A stretch of DNA of 64,000 nt from Alteromonas sp. BMJM2. Its GTDB lineage: Bacteria > Pseudomonadota > Gammaproteobacteria > Enterobacterales > Alteromonadaceae. Position 1 is the stretch's first letter, and the number at the start of each line of letters is the position of its first letter. Under the pieces are notes generated by a model. It ran no database searches and had not been told where the DNA came from. It saw nothing but the letters and a program-made list of their open reading frames with translations. This document shows positions 44,832 through 53,954 of the stretch, piece by piece. Location of the stretch: positions 1 to 64,000 of the forward strand of contig NZ_JAPVOT010000010.1 in the NCBI RefSeq assembly GCF_027257845.1, in the 5' to 3' direction. The position numbers and the translations under genes were made by a program.

Positions 44832-44912
44832 AAAGCGCTGCGACTGTAATGAAGAGGCTTCAAATACACCTGTATTTGAAGCACCCTTCAACAACGTGCA
44901 GCGCTTTTTTTT
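44832..44912 (+). terminator. Nested-hairpin terminator
   Basis: An outer stem AAAGCGCTGC (44832-44841) / GCAGCGCTTT (44898-44907) encloses a perfect 12-bp inner stem (44857-44868 with 44871-44882), followed by eight T. It lies 70 bases past the peptidase stop. The inner hairpin may be a separate insertion into the loop of an ordinary terminator. Confidence 0.8.
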
Positions 44913-45077
44913 AAACATAGCTTTTAAGTCAGCTTTTAAAAAGCCTTTAAAACCGCCGCTTCGTGTACGCAGTGTAAATTGTCGTTAATATGGCCGCGGT
45001 GGATTAAACTTTATATCTACCCTAGAGTGTATAAAGAGGCACAATTCGCAGTATATTAGTTAAAGGGGAAAAATAAC

Positions 45078-46160
45078 TTGCTCACAAAGCGTGTTAGTCG
45101 TTTTACGTTTACCTCCACACTTGCATGCATCTTTTGCATGTCGGCCCTCTCTCACGCAAATGCCCAATTAGCTGACGAGCCAAACGAAAAGCTAAATAAA
45201 GTCACTCTTGCCGCTGCCCCTTTCGAGACTTACGTCAATGACGACGGTGAGCCTGCGAGAGTGAATGACCTGGTATCCACCGCGCTAGCGCAAAGTGGCA
45301 CCGATGCTAATTTAAAAGTCATGCGTCAGGCTTTTTTGGGAAGCGCTGTTCGAGCAGGAAGGGTAGATGGTGAATATGCTTTTGTAGATATGGGCCAACA
45401 AATAGAAGGCGTAATAACATCGAACGTGTTTTTACCCCTATATCTTTATGCCGCCAGTAAAGAAGCCGACGTAGAGCAAATTAAAATTTTTCAGCATTTG
45501 AAAAGCAGCCGCGTGGCGATAGAAAATAGATTTGCTAACACTCCGAACTTCAGATTGGTTAAAGACATAAAATGGTCGCGCAACCCAACCACCTTTGACG
45601 CATTTCGCCAACTTGCCGACGACAGAGCGCCCTATTTAATTACATCTGAATTGCTTATTAGAGAGTTTAATACCCTACTTGCCAACGATAGAGAAGAAAC
45701 TCTGCACTATTCTGCAAAGCCTTTGATGAAAAGTGGGTTTCAGCTAGCGATACGCGACGACGTGCCAAATGCGCAGAGGATTATTAACAACTTCAACACT
45801 GCTGTATCTGCCATGCAACTAAACGGGCAGTACAATAAGCTTCTTCAAATAGATTGGTTGCGTAAAGACATAAACCAAGACGGTATTGCCGATTACATTG
45901 GGCATTCTGATATTACCCGCGCTTCTAGCTTACTTAAAACCGCCTATAACCTGGATTCAACACCGGTTTCTGACGATAGTGTATTTGTGATAGACGGCAC
46001 CGTTTTTACCTCTAAAGCCGAGGCATTTAATGCCTTGCCGAGTATTGAAGAAAACACTAGTGAAAAAAATAGTATTGAAGCAGAAAAGCGCGATGCAATG
46101 AACAAGCGAATGTCCTTACTTGATGCGACTACCTACGAGACGCTATTAAGGCGCTGGTAG
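45078..46160 (+). CDS. Periplasmic solute-binding protein (SBP_bac_3-like)
   Basis: 360 residues. The start is TTG at 45078, with AAAGGGG upstream. Signal peptide (basic start, hydrophobic core, SHANA). The body reads like an extracellular family 3 binding protein: VTLAAAPFETYVNDDGEP, GRVDGEYAFVDMG and LAIRDDVPNAQRIINNFNTAVSAMQLNGQYNKLLQ. After the domain comes DINQDGIADYIG, an EF-hand-like loop, and a tail of about 85 residues with no known domain. No permease gene is adjacent, so it may serve signalling or have a distant transporter. Confidence 0.75.
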   Translation: MLTKRVSRFTFTSTLACIFCMSALSHANAQLADEPNEKLNKVTLAAAPFETYVNDDGEPARVNDLVSTALAQSGTDANLKVMRQAFLGSAVRAGRVDGEYAFVDMGQQIEGVITSNVFLPLYLYAASKEADVEQIKIFQHLKSSRVAIENRFANTPNFRLVKDIKWSRNPTTFDAFRQLADDRAPYLITSELLIREFNTLLANDREETLHYSAKPLMKSGFQLAIRDDVPNAQRIINNFNTAVSAMQLNGQYNKLLQIDWLRKDINQDGIADYIGHSDITRASSLLKTAYNLDSTPVSDDSVFVIDGTVFTSKAEAFNALPSIEENTSEKNSIEAEKRDAMNKRMSLLDATTYETLLRRW

Positions 46161-46309
46161 GTTGTTTGCCCTCTAGCTTTTTTCTTTCTGGATTTGTTGA
46201 TCGCTTTAGGAATTGCCATCGCAATAGCTTTTTTAGCGCCGCAGCTTTATAAGTCACGGCAATCTTTGATAGCTATTAAGCGGGGCTGTCTCTTACAGCT
46301 GATAACCGC

Positions 46310-46361
46310 GACAGGCCTCTAGCGGGCACTTATTAGCGGCTATCAATTGCGACAGGCACTT
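46310..46361. repeat. Degenerate GACAGGCAT-like repeats
   Basis: GACAGGCC at 46310 and GACAGGCA at 46351-46358; GGCACTTATTAG occurs twice. The gap 46161-46479 has no gene that I can identify. These may be old copies of the family. Confidence 0.4.
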
Positions 46362-46479
46362 ATTAGATATTCTAGCTAGCGCTCAAATACAGGCGCCGCT
46401 AATAATACAAAACAAGCGCCTCAAGCGTTATGACAACACCCTTGGCGCCAGCACCCTTTTTGCCTGCAATAGGGTTTCC

Positions 46480-49182
46480 CTACATATACATTTCTAAGAT
46501 GGTGAGCAGCTCTTCGCCGTCGACGGGCTTAGACACGTAGTTATTGAACCCCGCTTTAAGTGCTTTTACTCGGTCAGAAGTATACGCATACGCTGTTAGC
46601 GCCACCGCACTAAGTGACGATATCTGCGCAAACTCACTAGAGCGAATTTTCAGCACCAGTCCCAGCCCGTCGAGTTCTGGCATGCCAATGTCAGATAACA
46701 CCAGGTCAAACGCCTCTGGCATTTCGTTAATCTCTTTCCACGCAAGTAGGCCGTTTTTCACCACGTTAACTCGCGCCCCGTTCGACTCTAAAAAGAGTTT
46801 GATAAAGTCTCTGGCATCTTTTTCATCTTCAGCAACTAAAATCCGCAAACCGTTTAGTCGAAGCGAAGGAGACAAGTCGCTTATTTCGGTGTTTTTCACC
46901 TCAATAATCTCATCGAATACATTTAGCGGTGCTATGGGTAGCGATACAAAAAAGGTAGTGCCAGTATCAAGGCCATCGCTTTCTGCGTAAATTTCCCCGC
47001 CGTGCATTTCAACAAGGCTCTTCACAATAGAAAGACCTAGTCCAAGCCCATTCTTATTGTGCTCGTTTTTACCCTGATAGAAGCGCTCAAATACGTGAGA
47101 GATTTGCTCACGGGTCATGCCCTTTCCGTTGTCTTTCACTTTGAAAAGATAATTTGAATGCTCCCGTCTACCCTTAATATGAACCGTACCGCCTTTTGAA
47201 GTAAATTTGAGGGCATTGCTCAACAGGTTATTAATAACCTGTTTAATCCGTAAATTATCACCCAGTATTTGCGTATATTCATCATCACAATTGATAGACA
47301 GCTGAATATTCTTGCCTGCGAATCCGGCTTCAAACGACTTAGCTACTTCTGAAATAGAGTGAGTTATTTTTAACGAGTGAGTCGATAGCTTCATTGTGCC
47401 CGATATGATTCGCGACAAGTCTAGAATATCGTTAATCAATGCCGCTTGCGTAGAGGCAGCTCGCTTAATAACACCTAAGGCATCTTTCATCCTATCGACG
47501 TTTTCCACGTCCATCAGCGCCAGATCGGTCCAGCCTACAATCGAATTAAGTGGCGAGCGCAGCTCATGAGAAATACTGGCTAAAAACTGGTCCTTCGCCT
47601 TATCAAGCTCTTCAAGCTTGTTAATTTGCTTATCAAGTGAGGATTTTAAACTCAACGCGTAAGGAATAAATAAATGGTCGAACCCTTCAATAATCAACTT
47701 ATCGTCTTCGGTCCAATCCACCGATTCATCTGCCACACTTTGTAAGTAAAGCTCAAAAGAATTGCGAGGTGTTAGCGATTTAAGCTTATCCTGTTTAGCG
47801 GCATCACGACCTGCCCAGCGAATGGTTTTATCTCGCTGCTCTCTAAACCATACCGTGTAATAGCCTAGCTTTGCAGACACGCATGATATGTACATACCAC
47901 GAATGCCGTTGAGGTTGCACGAATCTGTCACCTGTTCCGCTAGTCTGTTTAACGTAACGGACTGCTCAGAGTTTGGCGTGGCAAATTTCTCTAGTAGTTT
48001 CATTACTGTCGATTCTGAGGGGGTTTTGCCCACAAAATAATTACTCGATGGTGTTATCACCGCCATGCCGCAAGAATCCGCCACCTCCAGTAATTCTTTT
48101 TCTTTTTCTCTTATCGCATCAAGGGGGTTTGAATAAGACGTTAGCTGGTGAACAATGTTATTCAATGAGCGCTGACGATTCTGGAAATGCTCCTTTTTTT
48201 CATGAAGCGTTTTTGTGTGTAGCTGCCATGCATAAAGGTGCCCGAGTGATTCACACACCAAACGCTTTTTCTGATCGACATAGATAGGTTGCTTACTATG
48301 ACAGGCTATTAAGCCCCAAAGCTTGCCTTCAAATACAAGAGAGACAGAAAACGAAGAACGAACTCCCATATTCTTAAGATAGGTAATATGAGTAGGAGAA
48401 ACTGATCGCACCATAGACATAGAAAGGTCGAGCGGCGGACGCTCAGACTCTTCAATACGAGGCAACAATGGAATGGCGGCTTCGTTAACATCAAACACGC
48501 AGCGCACGCGATTCAATAAATAAAGCTCTCTTGCCTGCTGTGGAATATCTGAAGCTGGAAATTTGAGCCCCTTGAACGATTTATTCTCAGATTGAGTGGC
48601 CTCACCGATGACTTCACCGCAATAGTCATCGTCGAATTGATAAACCATAACAGCATCAAACCTCACATAGTCTTGAAAATATCGTGCTATGCTATCTGCC
48701 ACATCGCCTATGGAATCGCGATCATCTACATTGGGCAATAACGCCCGTAAGTCGATATCCATGGGTACCCACTGCTGCGCTGCTTCATAGCTTAACTGTG
48801 GCGTGGGTTCTAATTCAATGACCAAAAAACCGTTAGATTCATAAGCAACCCCACTGCCTTCTTTTTCCCAGTCTTCTAGCCATAGGGCGTTTTCTGCAAA
48901 GTTCCACTGATAAGCGTGACGTACTTTGCCACCTTTTACCGCTTCAAAGATGGTTCTAAAGGTATGGGCTTCTGGATTTGGAATGGTAAAAAGCTCAGTA
49001 ATAAGCGTTTTACCTGGCACAATGTCTACTTTAAAAAGCTCGCCAATGTTACTACTTACAACTTGAATGGTTTTATCTGCCGGATTAAGGGCTATCACGT
49101 AACCGAAACTTTGAACACTTTCAATAAGGTGAATGGGTTCGTCTGCACAATTCTCGTTTAATTGTGGCGAAGCTTGACTCAT
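46480..49182 (-). CDS. Bacteriophytochrome hybrid histidine kinase
   Basis: 900 residues, a complete photoreceptor kinase. N-terminal PAS (about 10-120) with Cys12 in CADEPIHL, the biliverdin attachment site. GAF domain (about 145-320) with FPASDIPQQAREL and SPTHITYLKNMGV, the chromophore-pocket motifs. PHY domain with tongue motif PRNSF at 472-476. HisKA with phospho-His539 (SISHELRSPLN), HATPase (about 645-750), and a C-terminal receiver with Asp831 (LSDIGMPELDG). It senses red/far-red light and relays phosphate to an unknown partner. No heme oxygenase (bphO) gene is in the window; it stands alone between a binding protein and an exporter. Confidence 0.96.
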   Translation of the reverse strand: MSQASPQLNENCADEPIHLIESVQSFGYVIALNPADKTIQVVSSNIGELFKVDIVPGKTLITELFTIPNPEAHTFRTIFEAVKGGKVRHAYQWNFAENALWLEDWEKEGSGVAYESNGFLVIELEPTPQLSYEAAQQWVPMDIDLRALLPNVDDRDSIGDVADSIARYFQDYVRFDAVMVYQFDDDYCGEVIGEATQSENKSFKGLKFPASDIPQQARELYLLNRVRCVFDVNEAAIPLLPRIEESERPPLDLSMSMVRSVSPTHITYLKNMGVRSSFSVSLVFEGKLWGLIACHSKQPIYVDQKKRLVCESLGHLYAWQLHTKTLHEKKEHFQNRQRSLNNIVHQLTSYSNPLDAIREKEKELLEVADSCGMAVITPSSNYFVGKTPSESTVMKLLEKFATPNSEQSVTLNRLAEQVTDSCNLNGIRGMYISCVSAKLGYYTVWFREQRDKTIRWAGRDAAKQDKLKSLTPRNSFELYLQSVADESVDWTEDDKLIIEGFDHLFIPYALSLKSSLDKQINKLEELDKAKDQFLASISHELRSPLNSIVGWTDLALMDVENVDRMKDALGVIKRAASTQAALINDILDLSRIISGTMKLSTHSLKITHSISEVAKSFEAGFAGKNIQLSINCDDEYTQILGDNLRIKQVINNLLSNALKFTSKGGTVHIKGRREHSNYLFKVKDNGKGMTREQISHVFERFYQGKNEHNKNGLGLGLSIVKSLVEMHGGEIYAESDGLDTGTTFFVSLPIAPLNVFDEIIEVKNTEISDLSPSLRLNGLRILVAEDEKDARDFIKLFLESNGARVNVVKNGLLAWKEINEMPEAFDLVLSDIGMPELDGLGLVLKIRSSEFAQISSLSAVALTAYAYTSDRVKALKAGFNNYVSKPVDGEELLTILEMYM

Positions 49183-49389
49183 AGTGGAAACCTTATGTTT
49201 ACTACGCCACTATCTAGCAAGAAATGAGGCGTCATTCAGACGCAACAACATGAAAGCACCTGAAAAATATTTAATCAAACATGGTAAAGGTTCTACCGCC
49301 AATAATCACTTTTTTGCTTAGTTTTTAATAAAAAAAACCACTGAAGTACTAAAAACGTGGATGAACTGACTTTTCAGCAAGGCTGTAAG

Positions 49390-50595
49390 TTAAATTCTAG
49401 ACCGTTTTAAGAATATGCAAGCAGTAGTGCTTACAAGGCATAAGCCCGTTGTTATAAGAACGAACGTATGTGCAGGAAGCATTGAAAACGTGCTACCTAA
49501 ATAAGCAACTAAATAAGCGCCCGCGGCAGCGCCGGATAAATGAAAAAAGCCCACTAGTGCGGCCAAAAAGCCTGCTGATTTTGCTGAAAAGCTCAGCATA
49601 ATAGTGACACTGCACGGCATAGCAATACCAATAAAAAAGAAAATGACATAGCTGTAGGCGAGCATCATAACTAATCCGTTAAGATTTAGCAGAAATGTGA
49701 GCGCACTAATGAGTACTGACAAACTCAGTACGGCAACACTCGAAAGCCTAAACTTTAGTAAGCTAGACAATTTAGAAAGCCGAATATTGAGTATGCTACC
49801 TGCAACAAAGGCGAGAGTTGCGAGCAGTGAATAAATAGAGAAAAGCGTTTTGCTCAGCCCATGCTGCTCCATAATCATCGACGGTGCGATAGTGATGAAA
49901 CAAAACACAATGCCATAGAGTAATCCGCTTGCTACGCCCATCAAGATAATCGGCGCGCCACTCTTTTTAATCAACCTGAAGGTTTCACCTAAAACGTTAG
50001 GTGAAACTGCTGGACTGTGACGGGAAATAGTCTCAGATGCGATTAAAAGCAGTAATAAGGCTGCACCCCCTATTGTTAAAACGAAATAGAAAATAGCAGA
50101 CACGCCTAGTTGCTCTCCAATTACAGTACCTAGTAACGGAGCAATCGCAGGCGCAATGGCAAAGGCTATGTTGGTAATAGAGAGTGATGCACTAAGTTGC
50201 TTTTCATTAAATATTTGCCTTGATAAGCCCCGTGACACCGACACTCCAACGCCTCCGCCAAGCCCTTGCACAATTCGACCTAAAAGAAAGCCGCTGTCTG
50301 AATTAGCCAATGCAACCAAAAGAGTGCCGCACATAAACACTAAAATTCCACATAACAGAAAAAGGCGTTTATTTATGTAATCGCAGAGAATACCAGACAG
50401 TAACTGTGAACCTGAAAAAGCAATAAGAAAGATAGCCACACTCTTTTCAATAAGACTAACGTTACTGTTGTAGGTATGGGCTAGATCGTGAAAGAAAGGA
50501 GTATAGATGCTAGTGGAAACCTGCCCCAGTACAGACAGTAATGTAAACGTACTTATTACCAAGTAAAAGTGGTACCGGGAAAGAGTCGATGTCAT
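49390..50595 (-). CDS. MFS transporter, Bcr/CflA-type drug exporter
   Basis: 401 residues, twelve hydrophobic helices. The motif LLSGILCDYINKRLFLLCG (loop 2-3) and the motif-C-like segment RIVQGLGGGVGVSVSRGLSRQ in helices 4-5 fit drug:H+ antiporters of the Bcr/CflA group. Substrate unknown. Divergent from the gbsR-cioAB operon; the shared 212-base gap carries an FNR-type box. Confidence 0.85.
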   Translation of the reverse strand: MTSTLSRYHFYLVISTFTLLSVLGQVSTSIYTPFFHDLAHTYNSNVSLIEKSVAIFLIAFSGSQLLSGILCDYINKRLFLLCGILVFMCGTLLVALANSDSGFLLGRIVQGLGGGVGVSVSRGLSRQIFNEKQLSASLSITNIAFAIAPAIAPLLGTVIGEQLGVSAIFYFVLTIGGAALLLLLIASETISRHSPAVSPNVLGETFRLIKKSGAPIILMGVASGLLYGIVFCFITIAPSMIMEQHGLSKTLFSIYSLLATLAFVAGSILNIRLSKLSSLLKFRLSSVAVLSLSVLISALTFLLNLNGLVMMLAYSYVIFFFIGIAMPCSVTIMLSFSAKSAGFLAALVGFFHLSGAAAGAYLVAYLGSTFSMLPAHTFVLITTGLCLVSTTACIFLKRSRI

Positions 50596-50743
50596 GTAGG
50601 GATACCAAAAAGCGCTGAAACGTCCTTAGTAATAGCTTACCTCTCCCGTATGACAATTTAACTATCACTCCTGTGCCATTGAGTTCTTAGGCGTAGTGCA
50701 GGGAAGCGGCGTATTTATGAAACCATATTAATGTCAAAAAAGA

Positions 50744-50757
50744 TTGATCTGCATCAA
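50744..50757 (+). promoter_or_regulatory. FNR/Anr box
   Basis: TTGATCTGCATCAA is a perfect match to the FNR-family consensus TTGAT-N4-ATCAA. It is 50 bases before the GbsR-type gene, so oxygen-dependent control of the downstream oxidase operon is expected. Confidence 0.8.
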
Positions 50758-50771
50758 ATAGAATATTAAAC

Positions 50772-50789
50772 TTTCAGTAATTTCTGAAA
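50772..50789 (+). promoter_or_regulatory. Inverted repeat before the GbsR-type gene
   Basis: TTTCAG-N6-CTGAAA, 18 bases before the start codon. It could be the operator for the adjacent regulator; not verified. Confidence 0.35.
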
Positions 50790-50807
50790 CTTCAATAGGC
50801 ACACAAA

Positions 50808-51365
50808 ATGAAGATGACACCTTTGATCACATCAGCAGTCATGCACTTTGGTGAAATGGGAAGTCGATGGGGCTTTAACAGAACAGTAGGACAGATTTTG
50901 GCTCTTATTGTGTTAAACGAAGAACCCATTTCAGCACAGGAAATTGCCGATGCGCTGAATATCTCCCGCGGTAATACCAGCATGGGGTTGAAGGAACTTC
51001 AGTCGTGGAGACTCGTCAAACAGCATTTAGTACCCGGCGAACGCAAAGAGTTTTTTATTCCTGCAGGCGATATTTGGACGTTGGCCAATCGAGTTTTTGA
51101 AGAACGAAGAAAACGCGAAATAGATCCAACTCTAAGCCTACTGCGAGACCTACTGCTCGATGAGCCTGCAAATGGCACCGAAGCTGGTGCACAAAATAAG
51201 CTTAATGAAATACACGATTTATTGGAATCAATTACGGCTTGGTCTGAAGAGCTTCAAAACCTTGGACCAGAAAAACTTAATACGCTGATGAAACTCGGTT
51301 CTGGCGTAGGCCGTATGCTAGACCTTAAGGATAAGATTTTACCAGGTAAAAATAGCGTTAATTAA
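50808..51365 (+). CDS. GbsR/MarR-type transcriptional regulator
   Basis: 185 residues. A MarR-like winged HTH is seen at about 28-90 (SAQEIADALNISRGNTSMGLKEL, then a wing VPGERKEFF), followed by helical dimerisation segments. It resembles the GbsR family. It is first in a probable three-gene operon: the oxidase subunit I gene starts 11 bases downstream, so it likely controls the oxidase genes or its own operon. An FNR-type box and an inverted repeat lie upstream. Confidence 0.82.
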   Translation: MKMTPLITSAVMHFGEMGSRWGFNRTVGQILALIVLNEEPISAQEIADALNISRGNTSMGLKELQSWRLVKQHLVPGERKEFFIPAGDIWTLANRVFEERRKREIDPTLSLLRDLLLDEPANGTEAGAQNKLNEIHDLLESITAWSEELQNLGPEKLNTLMKLGSGVGRMLDLKDKILPGKNSVN

Positions 51366-51376
51366 GGAGACGTTCT

Positions 51377-52747
51377 GTGGATGCATTCTTGTTGTCTCGA
51401 TTACAGTTTGCTTTAAATATCAGTTTTCACATTCTATTTCCCACCATTACGATGGCGATGGGATGGTTTCTTTTCTACTTTAAAATGCGCTCAAACATAT
51501 CCGGTCACCCTGTATGGATGCGTATGTACCGATTTTGGGTACGGGTATTCGCGCTAAGCTTCGCCCTAGGTGTAGTGAGCGGTGTCACCATGTCTTTTCA
51601 GTTTGGTACAAACTGGCCTGGCTTTATGGAAAAAGTGGGTAATGTAGCCGGCCCATTATTGGGCTATGAGGTGCTGACCGCCTTTTTCTTAGAAGCCACG
51701 TTCTTAGGTATTATGCTATTTGGTATTCGCCGAGTGCCTAATTGGCTGCATACCACTTCCACACTGATTGTCGCCCTTGGCACCACAACGTCTGCGTTTT
51801 GGATTTTAGCGCTAAATAGCTGGATGCAAACCCCACAGGGGTTTGAGGTAGTTGACGGTGTGGTTTACGCCACCAATTGGAAAGAAATAATATTCAATCC
51901 GTCGTTCCCTTATCGCTTTGTTCACATGATGTTGGCATCGGGGTTAACAGCAAGCTTTTTAATCGCCGGCCTATCCGCTTACAGAATGCTAAAAGGTGAC
52001 GATAAACTTGCGCCCAAGCTTGCCCTTAAAACGGCGACTTACACTGCGGCCGTGCTGATACCGCTACAGATTTTTGCAGGCGACATGCATGGGCTTAACA
52101 CCCTCGAGCATCAGCCGCAGAAAGTAGCCGCTATGGAAGGACTGTGGGAAACCACTGAGGGCGCGCCGCTGCTTTTGTTTGCCATACCGGATGAAGAAGG
52201 CAGAGAAAACTATTTCGAAATTCCCATTCCCTATGCAGCCAGCTTAATTCTTACCCACGAATTAAAAGGTGAGATAAAAGGCCTCAATGAGTTTGAGGGA
52301 GAGCACCCTCCAGTAGCGCCTGTATTTTATGGCTTTAGGGTAATGGTAGGCATGGGCATGTTAATGCTTGCAGTGTCATGGTTAGGCAGTATTTACTTAA
52401 TGCGAAACCGTTCATTTCCTGTGTGGTTAAAGCGTACTTTTGCTGGTATGGCGTTCAGCGGTTGGGTAGCAACCCTTGCAGGCTGGTATGTTACCGAGAT
52501 AGGCAGACAGCCTTACCTTGTTAGCGGTGTATTAAAAACGACTGACGCAGTAACACAACTACCGCCAAGTAATATCGCGATATCGTTTGCTCTGTACGCT
52601 GTTATCTACAGCGGGCTACTTATCGCCTACATCGGCACCCTAATGCTGATGTGTCGCCGAGCAGTTGAGATTGAAGAAATCACTACTGAGGAACGCGAGA
52701 TCGCAAAAGCGAAAATGAGCCCCAACAACAACCCAGTCACGGTGTAA
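51377..52747 (+). CDS. cioA: Cytochrome bd-type (cyanide-insensitive) ubiquinol oxidase subunit I
   Basis: 456 residues from a GTG with AAGGAG upstream. Hydrophobic, with the b595/b558/d haem ligands in expected places: SFHILFPT (His18), FVHMML, and the GWYVTEIGRQPYLVSG region. The Q loop is short (about 250-325), which fits the CioA subgroup rather than the long-loop E. coli CydA. It oxidises ubiquinol and reduces O2 to water in the inner membrane; high O2 affinity and resistance to cyanide/sulfide are typical of the group. It is followed 9 bases later by subunit II. Confidence 0.94.
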   Translation: MDAFLLSRLQFALNISFHILFPTITMAMGWFLFYFKMRSNISGHPVWMRMYRFWVRVFALSFALGVVSGVTMSFQFGTNWPGFMEKVGNVAGPLLGYEVLTAFFLEATFLGIMLFGIRRVPNWLHTTSTLIVALGTTTSAFWILALNSWMQTPQGFEVVDGVVYATNWKEIIFNPSFPYRFVHMMLASGLTASFLIAGLSAYRMLKGDDKLAPKLALKTATYTAAVLIPLQIFAGDMHGLNTLEHQPQKVAAMEGLWETTEGAPLLLFAIPDEEGRENYFEIPIPYAASLILTHELKGEIKGLNEFEGEHPPVAPVFYGFRVMVGMGMLMLAVSWLGSIYLMRNRSFPVWLKRTFAGMAFSGWVATLAGWYVTEIGRQPYLVSGVLKTTDAVTQLPPSNIAISFALYAVIYSGLLIAYIGTLMLMCRRAVEIEEITTEEREIAKAKMSPNNNPVTV

Positions 52748-52756
52748 GGAGTCACT

Positions 52757-53764
52757 ATGTTTGAACATGTTTCACCTGAAATGCTCGGTAATATCTATGT
52801 GGGTTTATTGGGCTTATCGGTTTTACTTTATGCTATTTTGGACGGCTACGACTTGGGAGTGGGTGTGCTTATACCACCTCGTACCGAAGCCTTTAGAGAC
52901 GATATGATAGCCTCTATTGGCCCATACTGGGATGCCAATGAAACCTGGTTAGTGTTAGCAGTAGGATTGTTACTTATTGCCTTCCCTGAAGCGCACAGCG
53001 AAGTACTGCAAACCCTGTATCTTCCGGCAACTTTTATGCTGCTAGGGCTTATTTTACGGGGCGTTGCCTTTGACTTCCGCGCAAAGGTAGTACAGGTGAA
53101 TAAGCGTAAGTGGGACTTAGTGTTTAAGTATGGCTCTTTGCTTACCACTCTTTTCCAAGGCTACATGCTAGGTATCTATGTTACTGGGCTTCGTACCGAC
53201 CTTTGGGCACAAGGGTTTGCCGTATTAGCAGCACTTGGTGTAACAGCGGCATATGCGTTTATTGGCTCGTGCTGGCTTATCTTAAAAACGGAAGGTGAAC
53301 TGCAGCAGAAGGCATATTACTGGGCAAAACGAGGGTTAGGAATATTAGCGCTGGGGATTGTGTCGGTGAGTATTGCCAATCTATCTCTGCATGAAGAGGT
53401 ACGCGACTTATGGCTATCGGCGCCGTGGGGGTTCATGCTATTTGCCATTCCGGTTACCTGCTTTGCGCTGTTAACACTGTGCGGAGTGCTGCTTAAAAAG
53501 CTTCCCCGTAGTGATGGCAAAGGAGAATGGCTACCGTTCTTCATCGCATTGTTAGTCTTTCTACTGTGCTTTACCGCGTTTGCCATAAGTTATTACCCAT
53601 ACATTATTCCAGGGCAAATGATGATATCTGACGCGCTAAGTGATGCCAGTTCACTCCGATTTTTATTAGTTGGCGTGGTGGTAGTAGTACCAGTTATCTT
53701 GGCTTACACCGTGATGGTATACAAAATTTTCTCAGGAAAGTCAGAGAAGCTGTCTTACTACTAA
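52757..53764 (+). CDS. cioB: Cytochrome bd-type ubiquinol oxidase subunit II
   Basis: 335 residues with about eight or nine transmembrane helices. Signatures YAILDGYDLGVGVL, WDANETWLVLAVG and RGVAFDFR of the CydB/CioB family are present. Strong AAGGAG-type ribosome-binding site. It pairs with subunit I. No CydX-like small gene was found in the following 190 bases. Confidence 0.94.
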   Translation: MFEHVSPEMLGNIYVGLLGLSVLLYAILDGYDLGVGVLIPPRTEAFRDDMIASIGPYWDANETWLVLAVGLLLIAFPEAHSEVLQTLYLPATFMLLGLILRGVAFDFRAKVVQVNKRKWDLVFKYGSLLTTLFQGYMLGIYVTGLRTDLWAQGFAVLAALGVTAAYAFIGSCWLILKTEGELQQKAYYWAKRGLGILALGIVSVSIANLSLHEEVRDLWLSAPWGFMLFAIPVTCFALLTLCGVLLKKLPRSDGKGEWLPFFIALLVFLLCFTAFAISYYPYIIPGQMMISDALSDASSLRFLLVGVVVVVPVILAYTVMVYKIFSGKSEKLSYY

Positions 53765-53855
53765 CTAGAGCGTGCGCTGACATAATCAGGCATTAAAGGG
53801 AAGAGAAGTAGAGCAAGCTTACAAGCTTAATCTTCAACTTCGTCAAAGCGATACT

Positions 53856-53880
53856 AAGGGTCTATTTAATAGGCCCCTTT
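53856..53880 (+). terminator. Probable terminator of the oxidase operon
   Basis: AAGGG-CTATT pairs with AATAGG-CCCTT with one mismatch or bulge, followed by TTTGCGCTTTTGTT, about 90 bases past the stop. Imperfect. Confidence 0.45.
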
Positions 53881-53954
53881 GCGCTTTTGTTATACATGTT
53901 TTTGTTTTATATGCCTAAGCGCTAAGTGTCTGTTGCATGGAAGACTTCATCACA

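Noticed and set aside
48298-48306. TGACAGGCT in the phytochrome gene
   Set aside because: It belongs to codons of the conserved CHSKQP motif, and only part of the repeat core matches.
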